Assembly: GCA_035648055.1 (NCBI GenBank)
Contig: DASRMF010000099.1
Span: forward strand, 1 to 9,206
Reading direction: 5' to 3'
Source of the DNA: Sediminicultor sp035648055
GTDB lineage: Bacteria > Atribacterota > Phoenicimicrobiia > Phoenicimicrobiales > Phoenicimicrobiaceae
Length of the DNA: 9,206 nt
The notes beneath the pieces were generated by a model. The model made no database searches and was not told the DNA's origin. It worked only from the letters and a program-made list of their open reading frames with translations. Below are positions 1 through 5,439 of this stretch, piece by piece. A program made the position numbers and the translations under genes. Numbering within the stretch: position 1 is the first letter of the stretch; each line of letters starts with the position of its first letter.

Positions 1-77
1 CCAAGGAAAAATATAAAGATACTGCGATTATGAATGAAGACGATGTTCAGGTAATCCATTCAATTGCCGGTGGATAA
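1..77 (+). CDS. C-terminal end of a MoaD/ThiS-like ubiquitin-fold sulfur carrier (partial)
   Basis: The reading frame beginning at base 3 is open from the left edge and stops at TAA 75-77, giving 24 residues that end IMNEDDVQVIHSIAGG. An acidic 'DDV' turn, a short hydrophobic strand and a terminal Gly-Gly are the hallmark end of MoaD, ThiS and related sulfur carriers. In that family the last glycine is adenylated and then thiocarboxylated to donate sulfur to molybdopterin, thiamin thiazole or tungstopterin precursors. Only the tail is visible, so MoaD, ThiS and stand-alone ubiquitin-like modifiers cannot be separated, and a chance Gly-Gly end is possible. A strong terminator follows 54 bases after the stop, so this is the last gene of its transcription unit and unrelated to the iron operon downstream. 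Confidence 0.6.
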   Translation, partial: KEKYKDTAIMNEDDVQVIHSIAGG

Positions 78-130
78 TAAACTAAGAATTTTTATGGTAA
101 TTAATTTTAATTTAGTTAGTTAAGATAATT

Positions 131-164
131 AAAAGCAGGAGATCCTTACCTCCTGCTTTTTTTT
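131..164 (+). terminator. Intrinsic (rho-independent) terminator
   Basis: An 11-bp perfect inverted repeat (AAAAGCAGGAG at 131-141 with CTCCTGCTTTT at 150-160) encloses an 8-base loop. The stem runs directly into eight consecutive T residues (157-164). This is a textbook terminator for the sulfur-carrier-like gene and isolates it from the iron-regulated promoter downstream. Confidence 0.93.
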
Positions 165-217
165 GTATTTTTTATCTTGCTTTTTCTTTCTTGACTCGAT
201 ACTTTGCATCCTGCCCC

Positions 218-246
218 TTGCAATTTTAAAAAGTCCATGATATTAT
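218..246 (+). promoter_or_regulatory. Sigma-70-type promoter of the regulator-feoA-feoB operon
   Basis: TTGCAA (218-223, 4 of 6 matches to the -35 consensus) is followed after exactly 17 bases by TATTAT (241-246, 5 of 6 matches to the -10 consensus). The predicted start of transcription is near 253-254, giving a leader of about 93 bases before the regulator's ATG. The DtxR-type palindrome lies immediately downstream of the -10 box, which supports this placement. The start site is predicted from sequence only. Confidence 0.65.
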
Positions 247-255
247 CTAATAAAG

Positions 256-269
256 TTAGGCATACCTAA
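256..269 (+). promoter_or_regulatory. DtxR/IdeR-type operator at the transcription start
   Basis: TTAGG-CATA-CCTAA is a palindrome with 5-bp arms and a 4-base spacer. It keeps the TTAGGnnnnCCTAA pattern that forms the first 14 positions of the well-known DtxR/IdeR consensus site. It lies about 10 bases downstream of the -10 box, overlapping the predicted start of transcription, where a bound metal-loaded repressor would block initiation. The first gene of the operon encodes a DtxR-family protein, so autoregulation by Fe(II) or Mn(II) is the natural inference. The third half-site of the full consensus is absent. Confidence 0.7.
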
Positions 270-346
270 TAATGATAGGAAGACTTATAAATTAAAAATA
301 GTTTTAAATAAAATTAAGAACAGTTAAGAAGGGGAGTAAAAACTAA

Positions 347-808
347 ATGACTACCCGAAACATGGAAGATTATCTGGAAACGATATGGAATTTACAGGAT
401 GAAAAAGGATATGTTAAAGCAAAAGATATTGCTGAAAAATTAGAGGTAAGCCGTCCCAGTGTATCCGAGATGATTAAAAAATTATCAGAAAATGAATATA
501 TAGTTTATGAAAAATATGGTGGAATTATATTCACCGGGAAGGGCAAAAAATTAGCCCAGGAGATCAAAAAGCGACATACTTTGCTAACGGAGTTTTTAAA
601 CATTATCGGAGTTGATGAACGAAATGCTCAGACTGATGCTTGCAAGTTAGAACACGATGTTTCACCCGAAACTATAACTTGCCTGCTTGAATTTGTAGAA
701 TTTATTAATTTATTACCAGAAAGCTCCAAATGGAAAGAAAACTTTCAAGAATATTTGAAAAAAAGAGGCTTATTGGAAAGTAGCAGTAGTAAAAATAAAA
801 AATTATAA
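347..808 (+). CDS. DtxR/MntR-family metal-dependent transcriptional repressor
   Basis: This 153-residue protein is a cytoplasmic metal-sensing repressor, most likely of the feo operon it heads. Residues 1-65 form the winged helix: a MEDYLETI N-terminal helix, the recognition helix SRPSVSEMIKKL (35-46) and a YEKYGGI wing. A dimerisation/metal-binding domain follows. The numbering matches Bacillus subtilis MntR: D8, E11, H77, E102 and H103 are all present, but position 99 is Cys (DACKLEH) as in DtxR/IdeR, where MntR has Glu. It ends soon after the second domain and lacks the C-terminal SH3-like domain of DtxR, so its architecture is MntR-like. A purine-rich SD (AAGGGGAG, 329-336) precedes the ATG by 10 bases. 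The operon context with FeoAB and the Cys favour iron sensing; manganese is the alternative. Confidence 0.9.
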   Translation: MTTRNMEDYLETIWNLQDEKGYVKAKDIAEKLEVSRPSVSEMIKKLSENEYIVYEKYGGIIFTGKGKKLAQEIKKRHTLLTEFLNIIGVDERNAQTDACKLEHDVSPETITCLLEFVEFINLLPESSKWKENFQEYLKKRGLLESSSSKNKKL

Positions 809-840
809 AGAAAAAACATTGAGAGAGAGAATAAAAAGAT

Positions 841-1071
841 ATGATAATTACTTTGGATTCAATAGGCGAAAATAAAAAAACAAAAGTTGTTAGCATTTCC
901 GGAGGATGGGGAATAAGACAACGCTTAGGTTGTTTAGGTATCCATCCCGGAGACATAATAACTGTAAAAAAGAGCGCTATTATGCGAGGACCCATTTTAA
1001 TAAGTGTCCATGGGAATCAGGTTGCCTTGGGCAGAGGAGTAGCTAGAAAAGTTGTGGTGGAGGCAGAATAA
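841..1071 (+). CDS. feoA: FeoA, SH3-like accessory protein of ferrous iron transport
   Basis: This 76-residue protein has the usual size and fold signature of FeoA, a small cytoplasmic SH3-like beta-barrel required for FeoB-mediated Fe(II) uptake. It shows the family pattern SISGGWGIRQRLGCLGIHPG (18-37), followed by a hydrophobic strand with GP (50-51) and a closing VALGRGVARKVVV segment (61-73). It starts 32 bases after the regulator's stop codon, behind a weak GAGAGAGAGA ribosome site (821-830). Its TAA shares one base with the ATG of feoB (TAATG), which implies translational coupling. No FeoC gene is seen nearby. Confidence 0.93.
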   Translation: MIITLDSIGENKKTKVVSISGGWGIRQRLGCLGIHPGDIITVKKSAIMRGPILISVHGNQVALGRGVARKVVVEAE

Positions 1072-2981
1072 TGAAAATTGCTCTTATAGGACAACCCAAT
1101 TCAGGCAAGAGTACTATTTTTAATCATGTTGCCGGATATAAAGCAGTAACCTCTAATTTCCCCGGTAAGACAGTAGAATATACTTCCAGCAAAGTTAATC
1201 TTTTTGGAGAAATTTTCGAGATAGTGGATTTACCAGGCACTTATTCTCTTACTTCTTTCGACCTGGCAGAACTTGAAGCTCGAAAGTATTTGTTAAGAAA
1301 TAATGTTGATGTAATTATAAACGTTATCGATGCATCTTTACTTAGTAGAAGTTTAGAGCTTACTCTGCAACTTTTGGAACTTAAATTGCCGATGGTGATA
1401 TGTCTTAATATGATTGATGAAGCTGAACGTAAGGGTATTAAGATTGATGTTGAAAAATTATCTAAAATTCTTGGTGTTCCAGTAGTGCCAACAATTGCCT
1501 TAAAAGGAAAAGGCGTGAAAAAACTTTTTTCTATGGCCTATAAGATAGGAGAAGAAAAGGGAATAGGCAAAACCATAAATTTTAGTAAAGATGTAGAGGA
1601 AGTTATAGCCCAATTATCTACACAAATTAAAAAGAAACAGATTAATCAAGAATTTAATATACCGGAACGGTTTTTAGCTCTTAAGTATCTAGAAAATGAT
1701 AGTTATTTTATGGAAAATTATGAAGAAAAGAGTAATAATCTTTTTAAAAAGATCGTCCATTTCCAGAATATACTTGAGGAAACTCATGGTAGACAATCCG
1801 ATGTAGTTATTTCCTCTGAACGGCATCATCTCTCCATGAATATATATGAATCTGTAGTTTCACTTACCAAGCCTCACACAAGCCCAAGAGATTATTTGGA
1901 TAATATCTTAATGCATCCGCTTTGGGGGTATATTTCTTTAGGCCTAATTTTTTACTTATTTTTTAATTTAATTTTTAGTGTGGGGAAAATAGTAGAAGAA
2001 CCATTACTTAATTATTTTTATAAGCTAATTCCTTTAATAGGGAAGAGTATCAATCCAAACACTCTATCATTTTCAATAATTAGTGGTATTATCCAGGGGT
2101 TAGCCGGCGGGATAGCTATTGTCTTGCCTTATCTATTCCCCTTTTTATTTGGTTTGGCCATTTTAGAGGATTTAGGTTATTTGCCTCGCATAGCCTTTCT
2201 TCTAGATGCGTTTTTACATAAGATTGGTTTACACGGTAAGGCAGTTATACCTTTTATATTAGGTTATGGCTGTACTGTTCCGGCTATAATGGCTACCAGA
2301 ATTTTAGAATCGTCAAGAGACCGTTTTATTGCCTCTGTGCTGGCTACCATGATTCCCTGTGCCGCGCGGATGACTATAATATTTGCATTAGTGGCTTTCT
2401 ATATTAGTCCTCAAGCAGCTTTAGCAGTTTATATTTTAAATATTATCGTAATTATCATATCAGGAAAGATATTATCCCGCTTGCTGCCAGAGGTAACCCC
2501 GGGAATGATATTAGAAATTCCGGCTTACCATATTCCTTCTATAAAAGTTGCTTTAGCCAAGACTTGGCTCAGGATGAAGGAATTTATTTTTGTTGCCTGG
2601 CCCTTACTTATTGTGGGCAGTACAATTTTAAGTTTGTTGCAATATTATAAGGCGGATATGCTTATAAATAACTTTTTTTCTCCTCTAACCTCCCTACTCG
2701 GCCTCCCTTTAGTGGTGGGAACTACTCTGGTATTCGGTATTCTTCGTAAAGAACTTTCTATGTTAATGTTGATCCAGGCTATAGGGACATCCAGTATTGC
2801 CACAGTAATGTCCGCAACCCAAATTATGACTTTTACCATCTTTATAATTTTTTATGTTCCTTGTGTAGCAACTGTTGCGGTTTTATGGAAAGAAATTGGG
2901 AGTAAGCGGACTTTATTTACTATAGCTTTTACTTTTATTTTAGCCGTTATTTTAGCAACCATTACTCGATTTGTGTACTAA
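1071..2981 (+). CDS. feoB: FeoB, ferrous iron transporter with N-terminal G domain
   Basis: This 636-residue inner-membrane protein imports Fe(II). The N-terminal GTPase shows G1 GQPNSGKS (7-14), a G2 region NFPGKTVE (29-36), G3 DLPG (53-56) and G4 NMID (113-116). A helical spacer (about 170-270) follows. The membrane part begins near residue 283 and carries the two Gate regions: GYGCTVPAIMATR (398-410) and IPCAARMTI (428-436). Conserved FGILRKELSMLML (555-567) and YVPCVATVAVLWKE (595-608) segments complete it. The G1 uses Ser rather than the GNPNCGKT form common in Proteobacteria, as in many anaerobe FeoB proteins. The length is at the short end for the family, and there is no C-terminal cysteine-rich extension. 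The gene overlaps feoA by one base and is the last clear member of the iron operon. Confidence 0.97.
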   Translation: MKIALIGQPNSGKSTIFNHVAGYKAVTSNFPGKTVEYTSSKVNLFGEIFEIVDLPGTYSLTSFDLAELEARKYLLRNNVDVIINVIDASLLSRSLELTLQLLELKLPMVICLNMIDEAERKGIKIDVEKLSKILGVPVVPTIALKGKGVKKLFSMAYKIGEEKGIGKTINFSKDVEEVIAQLSTQIKKKQINQEFNIPERFLALKYLENDSYFMENYEEKSNNLFKKIVHFQNILEETHGRQSDVVISSERHHLSMNIYESVVSLTKPHTSPRDYLDNILMHPLWGYISLGLIFYLFFNLIFSVGKIVEEPLLNYFYKLIPLIGKSINPNTLSFSIISGIIQGLAGGIAIVLPYLFPFLFGLAILEDLGYLPRIAFLLDAFLHKIGLHGKAVIPFILGYGCTVPAIMATRILESSRDRFIASVLATMIPCAARMTIIFALVAFYISPQAALAVYILNIIVIIISGKILSRLLPEVTPGMILEIPAYHIPSIKVALAKTWLRMKEFIFVAWPLLIVGSTILSLLQYYKADMLINNFFSPLTSLLGLPLVVGTTLVFGILRKELSMLMLIQAIGTSSIATVMSATQIMTFTIFIIFYVPCVATVAVLWKEIGSKRTLFTIAFTFILAVILATITRFVY

Positions 2982-3086
2982 AGAACAGTATATATATTTG
3001 ATTAGTTGGTTACCTAGTTAAGAAAATAAAAGATAAAAGTTAAGAGGAAGAAGCAAAATTTGTATCTTTTGTTTTAGCTTATAGTT

Positions 3087-3299
3087 ATGAAAGAGGGAAT
3101 CAGAATTCAGGAGATAAGTTGTAGGGGCAGACCTTGTGTTTGCCCCATGAAAAGATATTTTGAAGAGGGAAAATTAGATCTAAAATGGATTGATGGTTAT
3201 TGTAAAGGGAATTACCACCGCTGTATAAGAAGAGAAATGGAAGAGGAAGGAAAATATCATTCCGACAATATGCTTCCTGATGGGACTATTAATAATTAA
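3087..3299 (+). CDS. Small cysteine-rich protein of unknown function
   Basis: This 70-residue, charged, soluble protein has five cysteines in the pattern C12-x4-C17-x-C19-P, then YC39KGNYHRC46 and a closing 'MLPDG'. The spacing and the order Cys-Pro ... YCxGxxxxC ... LxPxG resemble short cysteine-rich segments seen in many anaerobe proteins and small ORFs, where they may bind a metal or Fe-S cluster. That role is inferred. An in-frame TAG at 3075 leaves ATG 3087 as the earliest ATG. It has no good SD at normal distance; the nearest purine-rich stretch (AAGAGGAAGAAG, 3042-3053) is about 33 bases upstream. Start at Met21 (3147) is possible but would remove three cysteines. It lies 105 bases after feoB and 25 bases before the DUF89 gene, so it could be cotranscribed with either. 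Confidence 0.7.
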   Translation: MKEGIRIQEISCRGRPCVCPMKRYFEEGKLDLKWIDGYCKGNYHRCIRREMEEEGKYHSDNMLPDGTINN

Positions 3300-3324
3300 A
3301 TTGATAGGAGTAAATATAAATTAA

Positions 3325-4200
3325 ATGAAAACTTATTTAGATTGTATCCCCTGTTTTTTCAGGCAAGCTTTAGATGCAGCTCGAATTGCGGGAGCAGATG
3401 AGATTATACAAAAAAAGATTATTGATGAACTTTCTCAGTTAATACCAAATTTTTCTTTAGAAACCGCTCCACCAGAGATGGGAAGAGCGATATATAATTT
3501 GGTCGGGAAAATATCTGGAGTAAAAGATCCTTTTAAAGAAATTAAAGAAAACAGTAATAAGTTTGCCTTAAAGCTTTACCCTAAATTAAAACAAGAAATA
3601 AATAATTCAGAAGATAGGCTTTTGACTGCCGTAGAATTATCTATAATCGGCAATATTATCGATTACGGAGCAAAAAATTCCTTAGATGTGCCAAAAGAGA
3701 TAGATCATCTTTTTCAAGGAAATTTCATCATTAATAATGAAAATAATTCGACTACCTTTAAATATGAACAATTTAAAGAAGCCTTAAATAAGGTTAATAG
3801 CATAATTTACCTGGCTGATAATGCAGGAGAGGTAGTATTTGATAGACTGTTAATAGAAGAGCTGGTAGAAGAACTGGGAAAAGAAGTAATTTATGTAGTA
3901 AAGGCTAAGCCTATTATTAATGATGCTTTAATAGAAGATGCTTTATTTTGTGGAATAAATAAAGCAGCTAAAATTACTTCCAGCGGGTCAGATGCCCCTG
4001 GAACTATATTAAAATATTGCTCTCCGGAATTTATGGAATTATATCAGGACGCAGAGTTGATTATCAGTAAAGGACAGGGAAATTACGAAGCTCTTTCAGA
4101 AGAAGATAGACCTATATTTTTTCTATTTAGAGCAAAATGTCCGGTAATAGCCGAGGATGTTGATTGTAAGGTAGGGGATATGGTTTTAATAAGTAGTTAA
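3325..4200 (+). CDS. DUF89/ARMT1-like metal-dependent phosphatase family protein (CxxC type)
   Basis: This 291-residue cytoplasmic protein belongs to the DUF89 family, known as metal-dependent 'damage-control' phosphatases acting on sugar phosphates or damaged metabolites. Its size is typical of the prokaryotic group. It opens with the group's N-terminal motif MKTYLDCIPCFFRQALDAAR (CxxC at 7 and 10). The metal and phosphate site is recognisable as YLADNAGEVVFD (162-173, key D165 and N166), KAKPIINDA (193-201, key D200) and the C-terminal SKGQGNYEAL (248-257). A GNIIDYG segment (109-115) is also conserved. The substrate cannot be read from the sequence. SD ATAGGAG (3304-3310) lies 14 bases upstream of the ATG. 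The CxxC pair could bind an extra metal or respond to redox; this is inference. No terminator is obvious after the stop. Confidence 0.9.
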   Translation: MKTYLDCIPCFFRQALDAARIAGADEIIQKKIIDELSQLIPNFSLETAPPEMGRAIYNLVGKISGVKDPFKEIKENSNKFALKLYPKLKQEINNSEDRLLTAVELSIIGNIIDYGAKNSLDVPKEIDHLFQGNFIINNENNSTTFKYEQFKEALNKVNSIIYLADNAGEVVFDRLLIEELVEELGKEVIYVVKAKPIINDALIEDALFCGINKAAKITSSGSDAPGTILKYCSPEFMELYQDAELIISKGQGNYEALSEEDRPIFFLFRAKCPVIAEDVDCKVGDMVLISS

Positions 4201-4301
4201 AAATAATTAAAAAGGTGTTTTGGTTCTTCGAATTGTAAATGTTTAACTCATTCATTCTTTATAAAAAATAAATTCTTCTGTTCACTATTCTTTTTTAAAA
4301 T

Positions 4302-4604
4302 TTAAGATTGATAGTCTTCTTTAGAAATAAAATGTCCGCCGGTGATTTCTTCCGATATCTTCCGATAACCTCGGTCAAATTCTAAATGCAAATTAATTCG
4401 AGTGGGGCAAGAAGCTCCAATTAATTCTTTTTTCAATATGTAAGCTGGTCCATCATCTTTATAAGTGGGGGTAAGATCATTATATTTTCTGACGAGGGTT
4501 CTAAATTTTTCTCCACATTTATCACACTGGCTGTAAATCCAGAGAAATCCTGAGGAATCTTCTTCTTTTTTTCCAAACAATTTTCCAAAAAAACCAGTAC
4601 TCAT
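4302..4604 (-). CDS. Conserved hypothetical protein with CxxC knuckle
   Basis: This 100-residue soluble protein has a short basic N-terminus (FFGKLFGKK), then YSQCDKCGEKFRTLVRKYNDL (24-44, C27 and C30), DGPAYILKKELIGASC (51-66, third Cys C66) and FDRGYRKISEEITGGHFIS (76-94). I recognise this layout (RCDxCGE ... lrKE ... C ... FDR ... GGxFIxxEEY) from small unnamed proteins of Chloroflexi and other anaerobes; no function is known to me. With three cysteines it could bind zinc, perhaps with a His or in a dimer. Strong SD AAGGAGGT (complement of 4610-4617) sits 5 bases before the ATG and fixes the start. It is convergent with the DUF89 gene and divergent from the gene at 4775. Confidence 0.85.
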   Translation of the reverse strand: MSTGFFGKLFGKKEEDSSGFLWIYSQCDKCGEKFRTLVRKYNDLTPTYKDDGPAYILKKELIGASCPTRINLHLEFDRGYRKISEEITGGHFISKEDYQS

Positions 4605-4635
4605 TTTATACCTCCTTATTCACTAACTCTAATTT

Positions 4636-4644
4636 ATTATAACA
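4636..4644 (-). promoter_or_regulatory. Extended -10 promoter for the minus-strand CxxC gene
   Basis: Read on the minus strand, this is TGTTATAAT: a perfect TATAAT with the extended TGn. The expected -35 position (4659-4664) reads TTTAAT, a weak match, which is typical of extended -10 promoters. The predicted start near 4629 leaves a leader of about 25 bases ending in the strong SD. The upstream DNA is a pure A/T tract that could serve as an UP element. Confidence 0.6.
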
Positions 4645-4647
4645 TAG

Positions 4648-4696
4648 TATAAATTTAAATTAAATTTTAAAATTTTAAAATTATTTTTTAAAAAAA
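4648..4696. other. 49-base pure A/T tract in a divergent intergenic region
   Basis: Every base from 4648 to 4696 is A or T. The tract includes self-complementary AATTTTAAAATT-type runs and ends in an A run. It lies between the minus-strand gene and the gene at 4775. It probably acts as curved or easily melted promoter DNA, or as an UP element for one or both divergent promoters. For the plus-strand gene, a TTGTCG (4715-4720) is present but I see no convincing -10 at proper spacing. Confidence 0.55.
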
Positions 4697-4774
4697 GAAG
4701 GAGTTTTTAATTTTTTGTCGAATATATAAAAAGGTAGTACTGTTTTAGAAAATTTAATAGGTTGAAGGTGTAAA

Positions 4775-5323
4775 ATGGAAGAAAACATAACAGATAAATT
4801 AGGGGAGTATTTAAAAGATTTAGAGGAACGTTATAAATATTATTATGAAGTAGATAGAGATAAAGAAATATTCGGTGTAAAAGTAGATATATTTGCCAAA
4901 TCTTCTACCGAACATTTTCGTCAAGCCTTAACTAAGAGTATAAAAATTGACCAACACTATACTAAGGAATACGCCATAGTAAAATCATTATCCGAATTAG
5001 GAAATAAAAATGAAGTAAAGGAATTTTCTCAATTTTTAATATCTTCTATTAATAAATTAAGCCCTCCTTCAATAGATACGATGTCTACTATCTTAAACGG
5101 AGTATTAGTTGCTACCTCGAGTTTTTCAGAAGAAGCGGTAAACTTTGCTAAAAAGTTTAAATTTTCCAAATCTTTCTTGTTGGGCATCAAGGGATGGTGT
5201 GATATAAGACTTATTTTAATTGATTTAAAGGAAGAAAAGTTATATTCTAATAAAAAAGGGGAAGAAGTGCTTTCTGCTTATAAAATTAAATCTTCTTCAG
5301 GGGGTGATAAGACTAAAAAATAA
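4775..5323 (+). CDS. Conserved hypothetical protein resembling the DUF8052 family
   Basis: This 182-residue soluble protein starts with a helical YLKDLEERYKYYYEVDRDKE segment (12-31), followed by the strand GVKVDIFAKS (34-43), LTKSIKIDQHYTKEYAIVKS (52-71), MSTILNGVLVAT (103-114) and the highly patterned KKFKFSKSFLLGIKGWCDIR (126-145) plus LILIDLK (146-152). This succession matches what I remember of DUF8052-type proteins in Firmicutes; the family name is from memory and its function is unknown. The alternation of a 'VDIFA' strand and charged helices could suggest a nuclease-like or nucleotide-binding fold, but no catalytic motif is convincing. The C-terminus ends in a Ser/Gly/Lys-rich tail (173-182). 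SD GAAGGTG (4764-4770) lies 4 bases before the ATG. It precedes cstA by 116 bases, with a repeat-bearing leader in between. Confidence 0.8.
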   Translation: MEENITDKLGEYLKDLEERYKYYYEVDRDKEIFGVKVDIFAKSSTEHFRQALTKSIKIDQHYTKEYAIVKSLSELGNKNEVKEFSQFLISSINKLSPPSIDTMSTILNGVLVATSSFSEEAVNFAKKFKFSKSFLLGIKGWCDIRLILIDLKEEKLYSNKKGEEVLSAYKIKSSSGGDKTKK

Positions 5324-5345
5324 ATATTATAGAGTTTTTATAAAG

Positions 5346-5362
5346 AATAAGTTGCTGGGATA
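5346..5362 (+). repeat. Left arm of 17-bp inverted repeat flanking cstA
   Basis: AATAAGTTGCTGGGATA here is the exact reverse complement of 7117-7133. The arms lie in the non-coding DNA on either side of cstA (outer span 1,788 bp). This arm sits in the cstA leader, 94 bases before the ATG. A 17-base perfect match between two short intergenic regions is very unlikely by chance. No transposase or clean target duplication accompanies it. Confidence 0.85.
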
Positions 5363-5366
5363 GCAA
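5352..5366 (+). promoter_or_regulatory. Small leader hairpin with GGGAT loop upstream of cstA
   Basis: TTGCT (5352-5356) and AGCAA (5362-5366) pair to form a 5-bp stem that presents GGGAT as its loop. It overlaps the left repeat arm. A rival fold pairs AATAA-GT (5346-5352) with AC-TTATT (5381-5388) and TGGG (5356-5359) with CCCA (5375-5378). A GGA in a hairpin loop plus another GGA in the SD (AAGGAGGA, 5424-5431) is the kind of layout bound by CsrA in leaders such as that of E. coli cstA. Whether CsrA exists in this organism is unknown, so the role is speculative. Confidence 0.35.
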
Positions 5367-5439
5367 AAAAGAAACCCAATACTTTATTTTATAAATATCA
5401 TTTTTATTTTTTATTTAATGAAAAAGGAGGACATTATAG

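Noticed and set aside
165..217. Possible small RNA or gene between the first terminator and the feo promoter
   Set aside because: No open frame with a ribosome site and no stable stem-loop; TTGACT at 191-196 has no matching -10 at 16-18 bases.
705..995. Minus-strand open frame of 96 codons over the regulator/feoA junction
   Set aside because: It is antisense to two well-supported genes, rich in Phe/Ser/Ile runs from A/T-rich DNA, and has no recognisable family pattern.
1938..1947. TTAGGCCTAA palindrome resembling a DtxR half-site pair
   Set aside because: It lies within feoB coding sequence, lacks the 4-base spacer and has no promoter nearby; likely chance.
2645..2839. Minus-strand open frame of 64 codons inside feoB
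   Set aside because: It lies wholly antisense to a conserved part of feoB (residues about 525-590); a shadow frame.
3042..3077. SD-like AAGAGGAAGAAG followed by a TTG-started frame of five codons (3060-3077)
   Set aside because: A five-codon frame with a rare start is too short to support as a leader peptide; noted only because the next real gene lacks its own SD.
4201..4301. Possible terminator between the convergent DUF89 and CxxC genes
   Set aside because: I could find no stem with adequate G/C content followed by a T run on either strand; only A/T-rich sequence is present.
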